From: HGM04593 sp045660825
GTDB taxonomy: Bacteria; Bacteroidota; Bacteroidia; Bacteroidales; Bacteroidaceae
Reading direction: 5' to 3'
DNA: 64,000 bases
NCBI GenBank assembly: GCA_045660825.1
Contig: JAZREN010000045.1
Location: 141,815 to 205,814 of the forward strand
In this document: one piece after another, positions 8,066-17,675 of the stretch
Layout: the number at the start of each line of letters is the position of its first letter
How positions within the stretch are numbered: the stretch's first letter is position 1
Position numbers and translations under genes: made by a program
The notes under the pieces: generated by a model
The model's input: the letters and a program-made list of their open reading frames with translations, nothing else
What the model was told of the DNA's origin: nothing
Databases searched by the model: none

Positions 8066-11000
8066 ATGCTGAACAAGATAATCAAATTCTCTTTGAACAA
8101 CAGGCTGCTGGTTATGCTGGCGGTCATATTGGTGGCAATTGGCGGTATATATTCCACAAAGAACATCGAGGTGGATGTATTCCCCGACCTTACAATGCCG
8201 ACGGTGGTGATACTCACCGATGCACACAACATGGCTCCCGAGGAGGTTGAGCGTCTTGTGACGTTCCCCATTGAAACAGCCGTGAACGGTGCAACCAATG
8301 TGCGACGTGTGCGTTCGTCATCATCTCAAGGCTTCTCCTTCGTGTGGGTGGAGTTCGATTGGGGTATGGATATATACAAGGCCCGACAGATAATCAGCGA
8401 GAAGATGGGTCTGCTCACCGGACAGTTGCCCGATGGCGTTGTGCCTATGCTTGCCCCGCAGTCGAGCGTGATGGGCGAGATCATGTTTGTTGGAATGCAG
8501 GCCGACAGCACATCGATGATGGAGCTGCGTACGCTTGCCGAGTGGATTGTAAAACCAGCCGTGCTTGCAACCGGTGGTGTTTCCAACGTTACAATCATTG
8601 GCGGTGACTATAAACAGTATCAGGTGCTTGCCGATCCTGTGAAGATGGAGATGTATGGTGTTGCCATGGAGGAACTTGAAAGTACTGTGGCTGCAATGAG
8701 TGTGAATATAGGTGCCGGTGTGGTGCGCGATTATGGCAATGAGTATAACCTGCGTGGCATGGGACGTACAAGCGACGTCGGTGAACTTGGAAGCACTCTT
8801 GTGAAGATGAATGGCGATGCGGCCGTGCGTGTTGCCGATGTTGCCGATGTTGTTGTTGCACCGGCCGTCAAACAGGGTTATGCGGCACAGAATGGAGTAC
8901 CCGCAGTTATTCTTTCCATTTCCAAACAGCCGGGTATCAATACTCTTGCTGTTACAGAGAATATTGAGCGTAACCTTGTGAGCATACAGAAATCACTGCC
9001 GGCCGATGTTACGGTGGATACAAAGATTTTCCGTCAGGCCGATTATATACAGTCATCGGTGAACAATGTGGGCCGCTCACTCATTGAGGGTGCAGTCTGC
9101 GTCATACTGGTGCTGTTCCTGTTCCTTACAAGTTTCCGTACAACGGTCATTTCGCTCTTTGCAATTCCATTGTCATTGTTGGGAACCGTGATTGTGCTAT
9201 ATCTGCTTGGCATGGATATAAATACTATGACTCTGGGCGGTATGTGTATTGCAATAGGTTCGCTTGTGGATGATGCTATCATTGATGTGGAGAATGTCTA
9301 TAAGCGTCTTAAGGAGAACCATCGCTTGCCTGCGGAGCAACGCCGTCCGGCGCTGCATATAGTTTTTGAGGCTTCATCGGAAATACGTGCTTCAATCATA
9401 CATGCTACGCTCATCATCATGGTAACCTTCACTCCGCTCTTCTTCTTGAGTGGTCTTGAGGGGCGTATGCTCAAGCCTCTTGGCTTGGCCTATCTCATAG
9501 CGCTTGTGATGTCGTTACTCGTGGCAATGACTGTCACTCCGCTTCTATGCAAGATGATGCTCTCGGGTGATGACTATCTTGCCCGCAATGAAAAGAAGAA
9601 TTGGGTCGATCGTTGGCTCATAACCGGTTACAGCAAGGCCTTGGCGTGGGTTATCAGGCACGCACGTGTCGTTGTCGGCGGCGTGCTTGTGCTCTTTGCA
9701 TGCTGCATGCTGCTCTTTACACAGATGGGACGAAGTTTCCTGCCGGAGTTCAACGAGAGCGCTTTGACCATCTCGGCCGTTTCGCGCCCGGGTGTGTCGC
9801 TCGAAGAGAGCAACAGGCTTGGTGCTGTCATTGAAAAGGAACTGTTGCTGATTCCCGAGGTTACAAGTACTGCGCGCCGCACCGGCCGTGGCGAGCTCGA
9901 TGAACACTCACAGACATCAAACGGTGCCGAGATTGATGTCAACTTTAAACTTGGTGATCGCAGCAAGGCTGAATTTGTGGCCGATGTGCGCGAGCATCTC
10001 TCAAAGGTGCCGGGCGTGGTTACATCAGTAGGTCAGCCACTAGAGCACCGCATTGACCACATGGTGTCGGGTACGCAGGCCGACCTGGCAATTAAGATAT
10101 TCGGTCCCGATTTGAGTACTCTGTTCCGCAAGGGTGTCGAGATACAGGAGTTGTTGAAGGCTTTCCCCGAGGTGGTTGACGTGAATGTTGAGCAGCAGGT
10201 TGAGATTCCGCAGATTCAGGTGCGTGCCAACCGTGAGAAACTGGCTTATTTCGGCATTACAATGGGTGAATTCAATGCCTTTGTAGAGGCCGCTTTCCCG
10301 GGAAAGGTCGTTGGCAGCATATACGAGGAGGAACGTAGTTTTGACCTCGTCTTGAGGCTCAACAAGGATTATACCGAGACTATCGATGGCGTAAGGCAGG
10401 CTCTTATTGATACACCTGATGGAAAGGTGCCACTTGAGTCTGTTGCTGATGTTGTTTCTGTCGGTGGTCCGGGTAGCATCAGCCGCGAGAATGTGCAGCG
10501 CAAGGTTGTAGTGTCGGCAAACATTGCAAGCGGCGACGTCTCTGGCACTGTAGAGCGTGTTGAGGCTCATCTCGAGAAGGAACTTCAGCTAGCCGAGGGC
10601 TATCGTCTTGAATATGGCGGCCAGTTCGAGAGTGCCGATTCTGCTTCGCGTACTCTGTGGCTCACAACGCTTGTTGCAATACTTGTTGTCTTTGTACTGT
10701 TATATACAGAGTTCAAGAGTATGCTGCTGTCGACAGTGGTGTTGTTGAACCTGCCTTTGGCGTTGATTGGTGGCGTGCTTGCGACATACTTTACATCGGC
10801 CGTGATGAGTATTCCGGCAATTATCGGTCTAATTACCCTGTTCGGTATTGCTACACGTAATGGTATTCTGCTTGTATCGCGCTATCAGCATTTGCGTAGC
10901 GAAGGTGTAGCTTTGGAAGATGTCATTATCAAAGGTTCGGCCGACCGTCTGACGCCCATCCTTATGACTGCCTTCACATCGGCTTTGGCGCTTGTGCCAA

Positions 11001-11146
11001 TGATTATCAACGGCTCGGCATCGGGTAACGAAATCCAGAGCCCGATGGCGGTGGTGGTTCTTGGTGGTCTGTTGTCATCGACCCTGCTGAACATCTTTGT
11101 CGTTCCGGCGGTATACCGTTGGGTTGTGCGCAAGGGTTGGGTTTAA
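8066..11146 (+). CDS. heavy-metal efflux RND pump (CusA/CzcA family)
   Basis: A 1026-residue inner-membrane proton antiporter with 12 transmembrane segments in the RND duplicated layout (TM1 near 14-30, a cluster at ~335-525, and the second half at ~860-1020). It begins with the typical MLNKIIKFSLNNRLLVM and has the heavy-metal RND signature NIEVDVFPDLTMPTV. The TM4 region reads AIGSLVDDAIIDVEN, which contains the acidic proton-relay residues. It lacks the first Asp of the CzcA-type DFG motif and so looks closer to the CusA-like branch. It starts 15 bp after the adaptor, so they form one operon. No outer-membrane factor gene follows, so the complex must use a channel encoded elsewhere. Confidence 0.92.
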   Translation: MLNKIIKFSLNNRLLVMLAVILVAIGGIYSTKNIEVDVFPDLTMPTVVILTDAHNMAPEEVERLVTFPIETAVNGATNVRRVRSSSSQGFSFVWVEFDWGMDIYKARQIISEKMGLLTGQLPDGVVPMLAPQSSVMGEIMFVGMQADSTSMMELRTLAEWIVKPAVLATGGVSNVTIIGGDYKQYQVLADPVKMEMYGVAMEELESTVAAMSVNIGAGVVRDYGNEYNLRGMGRTSDVGELGSTLVKMNGDAAVRVADVADVVVAPAVKQGYAAQNGVPAVILSISKQPGINTLAVTENIERNLVSIQKSLPADVTVDTKIFRQADYIQSSVNNVGRSLIEGAVCVILVLFLFLTSFRTTVISLFAIPLSLLGTVIVLYLLGMDINTMTLGGMCIAIGSLVDDAIIDVENVYKRLKENHRLPAEQRRPALHIVFEASSEIRASIIHATLIIMVTFTPLFFLSGLEGRMLKPLGLAYLIALVMSLLVAMTVTPLLCKMMLSGDDYLARNEKKNWVDRWLITGYSKALAWVIRHARVVVGGVLVLFACCMLLFTQMGRSFLPEFNESALTISAVSRPGVSLEESNRLGAVIEKELLLIPEVTSTARRTGRGELDEHSQTSNGAEIDVNFKLGDRSKAEFVADVREHLSKVPGVVTSVGQPLEHRIDHMVSGTQADLAIKIFGPDLSTLFRKGVEIQELLKAFPEVVDVNVEQQVEIPQIQVRANREKLAYFGITMGEFNAFVEAAFPGKVVGSIYEEERSFDLVLRLNKDYTETIDGVRQALIDTPDGKVPLESVADVVSVGGPGSISRENVQRKVVVSANIASGDVSGTVERVEAHLEKELQLAEGYRLEYGGQFESADSASRTLWLTTLVAILVVFVLLYTEFKSMLLSTVVLLNLPLALIGGVLATYFTSAVMSIPAIIGLITLFGIATRNGILLVSRYQHLRSEGVALEDVIIKGSADRLTPILMTAFTSALALVPMIINGSASGNEIQSPMAVVVLGGLLSSTLLNIFVVPAVYRWVVRKGWV

Positions 11147-11168
11147 TCATTTGAATATTGTTTATATG

Positions 11169-11201
11169 ACAGCTCCGGGGCAATCCTCGGAGCTGTTCTT
11201 T
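11169..11201 (+). terminator. intrinsic terminator after the efflux operon
   Basis: A 12-bp stem (ACAGCTCCGGGG with CCTCGGAGCTGT, one G-U), 4-base loop CAAT, then TCTTTT. It lies 22 bp after the pump stop. Confidence 0.85.
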
Positions 11202-11326
11202 TATGTAGCTAATAGTTTAGTTTTAAAAAAAGTACCGTACGTATAATATATTTCCATATTTAACATCAGTTAACATATTTATGCTTTTTAATAAGATACT
11301 TTCGTTGCGGAATAAATATTTTGTGT

Positions 11327-11797
11327 ATGAAACGGTTACTTTTATCTTTGTTATTCATCAACGTGTTTCATCTGTATGTTGCTGCTTTCCCCGACAAGGA
11401 TTTGGTTGTAATCTCTTTGGATGCTGTTTCCGGGTCTGGGATTAAAAGTATACGACGTATTACCTTCAATGAAGGAGTGATGATTGTTGACATGAAGGAC
11501 GGAACTGCCATGAGTTGGGACACTGATTGGGTGAACTGTGTTATGTTTCGGGACAGTGAACCAGAACATGAAACCGTAGTGTCCGGCGTGGCTCCCCCTG
11601 TCTTATTTTCGGTAAAGGAGAATATGTTGTTTGTCGATTGTTTTGTATCTGTAAGAGTCAGCTTGATTGCATGTGACGGCAAGGTGGTGTATGATGGCTT
11701 CTGCACAGGAGAATTCTTTTTGGATATGAGTTCTTTGCCAGCCGGAATGTATATGTTGAAACTGGATGGTTGTACCTATAAAATTATCAATCGATGA
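11327..11797 (+). CDS. secreted protein with a C-terminal sorting-like domain, function unknown
   Basis: A 156-residue protein not assigned to a functional family. It begins with a signal peptide (MKRLLLSLLFINVFHLYVAAF). The middle has two short beta segments ending in the RITF/DTDW patterns seen in Bacteroidales surface proteins. The last ~60 residues (SVRVSLIACDGKVVY... LPAGMYMLKLDGCTYKIIN) resemble the type IX secretion-type C-terminal domain. ATG at 11327 is preferred over TTG at 11321. Its stop overlaps the start of the beta-helix gene by four bases (ATGA), and both begin the mature region with (F)(P/A)DKD, so the pair probably arose and acts together. Confidence 0.7.
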   Translation: MKRLLLSLLFINVFHLYVAAFPDKDLVVISLDAVSGSGIKSIRRITFNEGVMIVDMKDGTAMSWDTDWVNCVMFRDSEPEHETVVSGVAPPVLFSVKENMLFVDCFVSVRVSLIACDGKVVYDGFCTGEFFLDMSSLPAGMYMLKLDGCTYKIINR

Positions 11798-14688
11798 AAA
11801 AGGCATTTCTTTCTTTTGTACTAATACTGTCGGCCCTGTCTGCTTTTGCCGACAAGGATGTACGTTTCTACATGTCCGGTGGTGAGGTAAAGTGCATTGC
11901 CCAGGAACGCATTGACAGCATCTTTTTCGATGACAATGAGGGGTATCTCTATCTGGCATTCGAGGGTCGTCTTGAATACCTCGCTATTAATGACATTGAT
12001 AGCATTAAATATGGTTCCTTGCCACAAATGGTCGAGGTGACATATTCGGGTAATGTGGCAACAGTGGTGAATCCCTTTGCCTTTGACAGTGTTGCGGTGA
12101 ACATCAATGGTGCAAAGGTGGTGGTTACATCATTGACGACAAAAGAGATTGACTATTGCCTACAGGGTGCAAGCGACGATGGTTGCTTCAAGATCTATGG
12201 TTCACGAAAGTATAACCTTTATCTCAACGGAGTGTCGCTTGCCAACGGCAGTGGTGCGGCAATCAACAGCCAGTGCAAGAAGAGGGCAAGGATGTTTGTG
12301 AATGATGGTACAGTGAATACTCTTGCTGATGCAGCAAAATATTCCACCGTTTCTGGCGAGGATGAAAAGGGAACAATTTTCAGCGAGGGACAGATTATAT
12401 TTGAGGGTACAGGTAAATTGATTGTCAACGGCCTTTATAAGCATGCTATCTGTAGCGACGACTATGTCGAGTTCCGCGGCGCAACTGTTGAGGTTGCAAA
12501 TGCTGCGGGCGATGCGGTGCATGTGAATGATTCGGTCATTGTCAAAGGTGGTAATCTTGTTCTCAATTCGCAGGGTGATGGTATTGATTGCGACGGTTAT
12601 GTAAAGCTGCTCAGTGGAAAGGTCGATATCTCTACTGCCGGTGAGGACGTCAAAGGAGTGAAAGCTGTAAAGGATATCGTTGTTGATGGTGCGGAACTGT
12701 CTGTGCTTGTATCGGGTGATGCCTCAAAAGGAATAAAGAGCGGGTGTAATTTTAGCCTGTTAAGTGGAATTGTCAACATTGAGTCTACCGGCAATACAAT
12801 TGTGCTTGGCGGTGATCCCTCATATGCCACCTGTATAAAGTGCGACTCAACAGTGACAATTTCTGGTGGTGCGGCAACATTGAAAGCAACCGGCATTGCG
12901 GGTCGTGGAATTTCGGCCGATGGCGATGTTGCAGTTACTGACGGAACCACCACCATTGTATGCTGCGGAAACAGCGAGACATACGACCCAACCTATGACG
13001 AGATACTCGGTGGCGAGGACGAAGAGGAACCAAAAAGTTATGTGGTGTATGTGAGCGTGCCTTCATCTACCACAAGCAACCGCCCGGGCGGAACATCTTC
13101 ATCGGCCTGGAAGAGTGTCTATCTCTACAACAGCAGCAACACGCTTGTCGCGACGCTCACCAATAAGGTGGTAATCAACAATACAACATTCTACTATTAT
13201 GATTTCGGTAGCGAGCAGACAGGTACATACTACTTCAAGAGCGACAACTACACAAGCGGCAGGACAACTTATACAATACAGAGTTCGTCGTTTACAGGTC
13301 TTTTATCTGATACCTATTACCAGATAGCATCGAACTATTCGACCTCGGGCTCTACACGAACCTATTCCATCACGGATGTAACCGGTAGTTATGCAGGCGG
13401 TTCAACAGCCTCATCTACCGAGGACTCCTATGCTGCAGCAGGCATAAAGTGTGATAGGGATTTTACACTCTCCGGTGGCAACCACACAATCACCATGAGC
13501 GGCAGTGAGTCAAAGGGTATAAAGGTAGAGGGAACTGCACTATTTGAGGGTGGTAAGTTGACAATAAATACCTCGGGTGTTGCAAAGGTGATAGCCTATG
13601 ACCCGTCATATTGTACTGCAATAAAGTGTGACGGCGCGCTGACAATAAATGGCGGTGATATTGAGATAACCGCAACAGGACAGGGTGGTATGGGAATCTC
13701 GGCCGATGGTGTCCTTACAATGAACGGCGGTATGGTGGACATCACAATATCGGGTGCCGGCTCATCATATACTGCAACCACAGGAACTGATTACTACTCG
13801 ACAAAATGCCTCAAGGGTGATGTTGCTGTCAATCTCTTTGGTGGTACGCTCAATTGCCTTGCAAAAGGCAATGGCAGCAAGGCTATTGTTGCATCGGGTG
13901 AGCTCACTATTGGCCGCGAGGGTGCCTCCAATGAGCTGTTGAGCATCTCGGCCATTACACAAGGCTCATCTCTTGGCTCTACATCGGGTGGTGGCGGCGG
14001 AATGAACAGTGGTTTCAATGCCGCTCCCAAGGCCATAAAGGGTGCTGCAAATGTGTATGTCAACAGCGGTAATGTATATGCCGAGACAAAGAACGATGGT
14101 GGTGAGGGCCTTGAGAGCAAGGCAACCCTTACAATCAATGGTGGCGTAATAGAGTGCAGCACATATGACGACGGTATCAATGCCAAGAGCGCCTTGGTGA
14201 TAAACGGAGGCTGCACATTTAGTCACGCAACAAACAACGACGGAATAGACTCCAACGGAACAATAACCGTGAATGGCGGTATTGCGCTCAGTTCGGGAAC
14301 TTCGGCGCCCGAGGAGGGCTTCGACTGTGACCAGAACCAGTTCATTATCAACGGTGGTATAATGATTGCTACCGGAGGTGCGACAAGTAACCCGACATCG
14401 GCTTCACAGCCCTATTCTGCAGTGAGTTCGGTGTCAGTGACATCGGGTAAGTATATTGCCGTAAAGAACAGTGCGGGAACCGTGCTTTTCTCTTATAAAT
14501 GCCCTAACACGGTTAGCAGTGCAACGGTATTGCTCTCGTCGCCCGAGTTTACAAAGACATCTCACACATTGATGTATGGCGTGACATCTGTTTCCGGTGC
14601 AACCGAAACTCTCTTTGACGGTGTATATAGTGTGGGCGGAACGCTTTCAGGTGGTTCGTCAAAGACGTTTACACCACAGACAAAGTAA
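11794..14688 (+). CDS. large secreted beta-helix protein, Cthe_2159 carbohydrate-binding type
   Basis: A 964-residue exported protein (signal MKKAFLSFVLILSALSAFA). Residues ~20-75 carry a Bacteroidales surface-protein segment (ERIDSIFFDD, INDIDSIKYG). The bulk is a right-handed beta-helix with repeated turns such as GDGIDCDGYVKL, SKGIKSG, GRGISADG and NGGMVDI, characteristic of the Cthe_2159/PF14262 family, whose founding member binds acidic polysaccharides such as polygalacturonate. Two internally similar helical blocks (DPSYATCIKCD and DPSYCTAIKCD) flank a Ser/Thr/Tyr-rich insert at about 410-550. The C-terminus contains a further short beta domain. No catalytic motif is seen. The probable role is surface glycan binding or adhesion. 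Confidence 0.82.
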   Translation: MKKAFLSFVLILSALSAFADKDVRFYMSGGEVKCIAQERIDSIFFDDNEGYLYLAFEGRLEYLAINDIDSIKYGSLPQMVEVTYSGNVATVVNPFAFDSVAVNINGAKVVVTSLTTKEIDYCLQGASDDGCFKIYGSRKYNLYLNGVSLANGSGAAINSQCKKRARMFVNDGTVNTLADAAKYSTVSGEDEKGTIFSEGQIIFEGTGKLIVNGLYKHAICSDDYVEFRGATVEVANAAGDAVHVNDSVIVKGGNLVLNSQGDGIDCDGYVKLLSGKVDISTAGEDVKGVKAVKDIVVDGAELSVLVSGDASKGIKSGCNFSLLSGIVNIESTGNTIVLGGDPSYATCIKCDSTVTISGGAATLKATGIAGRGISADGDVAVTDGTTTIVCCGNSETYDPTYDEILGGEDEEEPKSYVVYVSVPSSTTSNRPGGTSSSAWKSVYLYNSSNTLVATLTNKVVINNTTFYYYDFGSEQTGTYYFKSDNYTSGRTTYTIQSSSFTGLLSDTYYQIASNYSTSGSTRTYSITDVTGSYAGGSTASSTEDSYAAAGIKCDRDFTLSGGNHTITMSGSESKGIKVEGTALFEGGKLTINTSGVAKVIAYDPSYCTAIKCDGALTINGGDIEITATGQGGMGISADGVLTMNGGMVDITISGAGSSYTATTGTDYYSTKCLKGDVAVNLFGGTLNCLAKGNGSKAIVASGELTIGREGASNELLSISAITQGSSLGSTSGGGGGMNSGFNAAPKAIKGAANVYVNSGNVYAETKNDGGEGLESKATLTINGGVIECSTYDDGINAKSALVINGGCTFSHATNNDGIDSNGTITVNGGIALSSGTSAPEEGFDCDQNQFIINGGIMIATGGATSNPTSASQPYSAVSSVSVTSGKYIAVKNSAGTVLFSYKCPNTVSSATVLLSSPEFTKTSHTLMYGVTSVSGATETLFDGVYSVGGTLSGGSSKTFTPQTK

Positions 14689-14708
14689 ATGTCATCCGGT
14701 ATATACGG

Positions 14709-14739
14709 TCAAAGCGGTGGGACTTCTCCACCGCTTTGA
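14709..14739. terminator. bidirectional intrinsic terminator between convergent genes
   Basis: A perfect 12-bp stem (TCAAAGCGGTGG with CCACCGCTTTGA) and 7-base loop, centred between the beta-helix gene and the minus-strand nadK. Confidence 0.85.
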
Positions 14740-14760
14740 TTGTATAGTCGTTATAATTGG

Positions 14761-15633
14761 TCAGTCTCTGATATCGGCTCCCCACATCAGTTTTTCCTGC
14801 AGGTTCTGTATGAACGAATGCTCACGATGGCGGATAATGAGCTGGCGGTAACTTGCCTTCTTGATGGTGACGGTGGTGCTTTCATCACAACTCTCGTTGC
14901 GGCCGTCAATAGCTATGAGGTAGTTGCCGCTGCGACTGCTGACGCTGATTTTAATAGATGTGTCGTCGCTCACAATCAAAGGACGGGCGCTGAGGCTGTG
15001 GGGGGCAATGGGGGATAGTGCCAGGACGCTTGCCTCGGGTGCAATGATTGGGCCTCCAACGCTTAATGAATAGCCTGTGGAACCCGATGGGGTTGCCACA
15101 ATAAGTCCGTCGGCCTGGTAGGTTATGGTGTCGCAACCATTGACTGTCGCCTTCAGGGTTATCATTGATGAACTGTCGTGCTTCATGATTGCAATCTCGT
15201 TGAGTGCAAACGGGTAACTCTTCAGTTCTGCTCCGTTTGTGCTCGCCTCAATAAGGTTGCGCTCTTCGGTGTCAAAGTCTCCGTCATGTATCTTGCCTAT
15301 AATGTCATCGATATTCTCGTTCGATGTGGCTGTGAGGAAACCCAATCGGCCGGCGTTTATTCCCAGGATAGGGATGTCCTTGTCGCCTACACGGCTGGCT
15401 GTACGCAGGAGTGTGCCGTCGCCGCCAAAACTGATTGCAATGTCGGCTGTGAAATCGTTGTCGGTAATCAGTTCCTGTGGGTGTGGCTGTGCGATATTCT
15501 CCTTGCACAGGAATTCATAGAAAGATTTGTCCATGGAATAACTGTCGCCACGTGATGTTATGGCATCGAACAATTTACCGATGCTTTCTGATTTCTTTGT
15601 CTGGTGTTTGTTGCCGAAAATAGCGAACTTCAT
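14761..15633 (-). CDS. nadK: NAD kinase
   Basis: A 290-residue cytoplasmic enzyme phosphorylating NAD at the adenosine 2'-OH to make NADP. The family signature GGDGT is at 70-74 with catalytic Asp72, and the second conserved pair N145-E146 lies in ALNEIAIM. The later glycine-rich segment (TPSGSTGYSLSVGGP) and GRLGFL also fit. The ATG at 15633 (MKFAIFGNK) is preferred over the longer upstream start. It is divergently transcribed from pdxJ, so the two cofactor-synthesis genes share a 135-bp regulatory gap. Confidence 0.95.
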   Translation of the reverse strand: MKFAIFGNKHQTKKSESIGKLFDAITSRGDSYSMDKSFYEFLCKENIAQPHPQELITDNDFTADIAISFGGDGTLLRTASRVGDKDIPILGINAGRLGFLTATSNENIDDIIGKIHDGDFDTEERNLIEASTNGAELKSYPFALNEIAIMKHDSSSMITLKATVNGCDTITYQADGLIVATPSGSTGYSLSVGGPIIAPEASVLALSPIAPHSLSARPLIVSDDTSIKISVSSRSGNYLIAIDGRNESCDESTTVTIKKASYRQLIIRHREHSFIQNLQEKLMWGADIRD

Positions 15634-15708
15634 AACTGTTGTCCTGTTTTTCTGTTGTTTACAATACAAAATTAAGATAATTTATTATACTATCTCTGTT
15701 ATTTGTGC

Positions 15709-15716
15709 TAATTTTG
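15709..15716 (+). promoter_or_regulatory. candidate -7 element (TAATTTTG) for pdxJ
   Basis: Exact match to TAnnTTTG, 52 bp before the pdxJ start, in an AT-rich divergent gap. No clear -33 TTG at ideal spacing. Confidence 0.45.
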
Positions 15717-15768
15717 CATAATAGAGTTAAAATAGGCTCTTTGCACTATTTTTTAGATTGAGACATTT

Positions 15769-16488
15769 ATGAGAACAAAACTAAGTGTAAACATCAACAA
15801 GGTTGCTACCATAAGAAATGCCCGTGGTGGCAATAACCCCGATGTTATAAAGGTGGCAAAGGATTGCGAAGCCTTTGGTGCCGATGGTATAACCGTTCAT
15901 CCACGTCCCGATGAGAGGCATATACGCCGTGCCGATGTGCTCGCCCTGCAGGGTGCATTGCGCACGGAGTTTAATATTGAGGGCTACCCCTCGAAAGAGT
16001 TTCTTGACCTTGTTTTGCGTGTGCGTCCGTCGCAGGTGACATTGGTTCCCGACAAACCCGAGCAGCTGACATCAAACAGCGGTTGGGATACAGAGAAGGA
16101 GCAGTTTTTTCTGCGCGACGTGCTCAATGATTTGAGGGCGGCAGGAATCCGTAGCTCAATATTCATTGATGCCGATGTGCGTATGGCTGAATTTGCGGCC
16201 GAGGCCGGTGCCGACAGAGTGGAACTCTATACAGGGCCTTATGCCCACAACTATTTGAAGGATCGCGAAGCGGCGATTGCACCTTTTCTTGAAACTGCAA
16301 AGCGTGTGAAGCAGTTGGGTATAGGCTTGAATGCAGGACACGATTTGAGCCTTGAGAATCTCAAGTACTTTACCGATGTGATTACATGGGTGGATGAGGT
16401 GTCCATAGGACATGCACTCATTTGCGATGCCCTTTATATGGGACTCGAGGCAACTATTGCCGCATATAAGAATTGTTTGATAAAATAA
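15769..16488 (+). CDS. pdxJ: pyridoxine 5'-phosphate synthase
   Basis: A 239-residue TIM-barrel enzyme condensing 3-amino-2-oxopropyl phosphate with 1-deoxyxylulose 5-phosphate, the last ring-forming step of vitamin B6 synthesis in the DXP-dependent pathway. The N-terminal LSVNINKVATIRNARGG and GITVHPRPDERHI (His44, His51) carry phosphate- and substrate-binding residues. The later GIGLNAGHDLS (His in the barrel end) and DEVSIGHALI are family signatures. Length is exactly typical. It leads a run that continues into exbB 19 bp later. Its substrate DXP is also the substrate of Dxr, which is encoded at 27.7 kb. Confidence 0.96.
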   Translation: MRTKLSVNINKVATIRNARGGNNPDVIKVAKDCEAFGADGITVHPRPDERHIRRADVLALQGALRTEFNIEGYPSKEFLDLVLRVRPSQVTLVPDKPEQLTSNSGWDTEKEQFFLRDVLNDLRAAGIRSSIFIDADVRMAEFAAEAGADRVELYTGPYAHNYLKDREAAIAPFLETAKRVKQLGIGLNAGHDLSLENLKYFTDVITWVDEVSIGHALICDALYMGLEATIAAYKNCLIK

Positions 16489-16507
16489 TAAATTAAAGAT
16501 AGAAACT

Positions 16508-17254
16508 ATGAATTTACTTACTGCAGTTGTCGACAGCGTGGCAACTGATTCAATTGTAGTGGCGGCCGAGGCTGTCCAGGAGAACCTCAATGTGCTTGGC
16601 TTGGCAATGAAGGGTGGTTGGATTATGATAATCCTTGCCATTCTGTCAATAGTAGGCATATACATATTCATTGAGCGCTACATGGTATTGCGTAAGGCTG
16701 CAATCAAGAACCCTACGTTGCTTGAGCGTCTTAATGACAACCTGATAGAAAAGGATTTTAAATCTGCAATCAACTATTGCAACGCAGTCAATACTCCAAC
16801 ATCGCGTATTCTTGCAAAAGGTGTGAAGGATTACAGATTTGACAACGCGTCTATCCGTCAGGCTCTTGAGAACAATGCCGGCCTTGAAATTGCTGCATTG
16901 GAGAAGGGATTGCCTGTTCTTTCAACAATCTCGGCTGTGGCTCCTATGTTGGGTTTCCTTGGAACAGTGACCGGTATGGTGCAGGCTTTCTGGAATATGT
17001 CACAGGCCGGTGATAATATTGATGTAACAGCATTGTCGGGTGGTATATATGAGGCGATGGTGACTACTGTAGGTGGTCTTGTCGTCGGTATCATATCTAT
17101 TTTTGCCTATAACTATCTTGTGACAAAGGTTGACAAGGTGCAGAATGCAATGGAGGCCGACATTATTACTTTCCTTGAGTATGTGGCAGACAGCAAAGAT
17201 GGCATCAGTGAACCAGCAACCGTGAAATCTGAAACTGAAAAAACAGAAGCATAA
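16508..17254 (+). CDS. exbB: MotA/TolQ/ExbB proton-channel protein
   Basis: A 248-residue inner-membrane protein that forms, with ExbD, the proton channel energising TonB. There are three membrane segments: one near residues 35-58 (GGWIMIILAILSIVGIYIFI) and two in the C-terminal half (~140-165 and ~178-205). The latter contain the conserved channel region (APMLGFLGTVTGMVQAF, then GIYEAMVTTVGGLVVGI). It is the first of exbB-exbD-tonB, spaced 7 bp from exbD. In Bacteroidales this system drives many SusC-type transporters. Confidence 0.93.
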   Translation: MNLLTAVVDSVATDSIVVAAEAVQENLNVLGLAMKGGWIMIILAILSIVGIYIFIERYMVLRKAAIKNPTLLERLNDNLIEKDFKSAINYCNAVNTPTSRILAKGVKDYRFDNASIRQALENNAGLEIAALEKGLPVLSTISAVAPMLGFLGTVTGMVQAFWNMSQAGDNIDVTALSGGIYEAMVTTVGGLVVGIISIFAYNYLVTKVDKVQNAMEADIITFLEYVADSKDGISEPATVKSETEKTEA

Positions 17255-17261
17255 TCAGGGT

Positions 17262-17675
17262 ATGATCAAGAGAAGAACAAAAACCATAGGCTCCTTCTCG
17301 ATGTCGTCGATGACCGACATCATCTTCCTGCTGTTGATTTTCTTTATGCTCACATCTACAATTGTGATACCTAATGCCATAAAGGTGAATCTTCCACAGG
17401 GAAAAGAGAGAGCACACACCCAGCCGATGGCACGCATAACCATCAAGTCCGACCTTACATACTATGCCCAATGGGGTAAGGAGGCTGCAATGGAGATACA
17501 AGAGGCCGATTTGGCTGCTTTTCTGGCAGAGTGCAGTGAAAAGGATTCAGAGATGTTCGTGGCTCTTTATGCCGATGAGACGGTGCCTTATCGCGAGGTG
17601 GTCAAGGTGCTGAATATCGCTAACGAAAACAAATACAAGATGGTGTTGGCAACACGCCGTCCCGACAGCAAGTGA
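17262..17675 (+). CDS. exbD: ExbD/TolR biopolymer transport protein
   Basis: A 137-residue inner-membrane protein with one N-terminal transmembrane helix (~16-37, DIIFLLLIFFMLTST) and a periplasmic domain. The essential helix Asp (in MTDIIF) corresponds to ExbD Asp25, the proton-conducting residue. The periplasmic part ends with the usual VPYREVVKVLNIA region. It is coupled to the downstream tonB-like gene through an overlapping TGATG. Confidence 0.92.
   Translation: MIKRRTKTIGSFSMSSMTDIIFLLLIFFMLTSTIVIPNAIKVNLPQGKERAHTQPMARITIKSDLTYYAQWGKEAAMEIQEADLAAFLAECSEKDSEMFVALYADETVPYREVVKVLNIANENKYKMVLATRRPDSK

Noticed and set aside
9180..9300. Precise metal specificity of the RND pump from TM4 residues
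   Set aside because: The motif AIGSLVDDAIIDVEN differs from both CzcA and CusA, so naming Zn/Co/Cd or Cu/Ag would be a guess.
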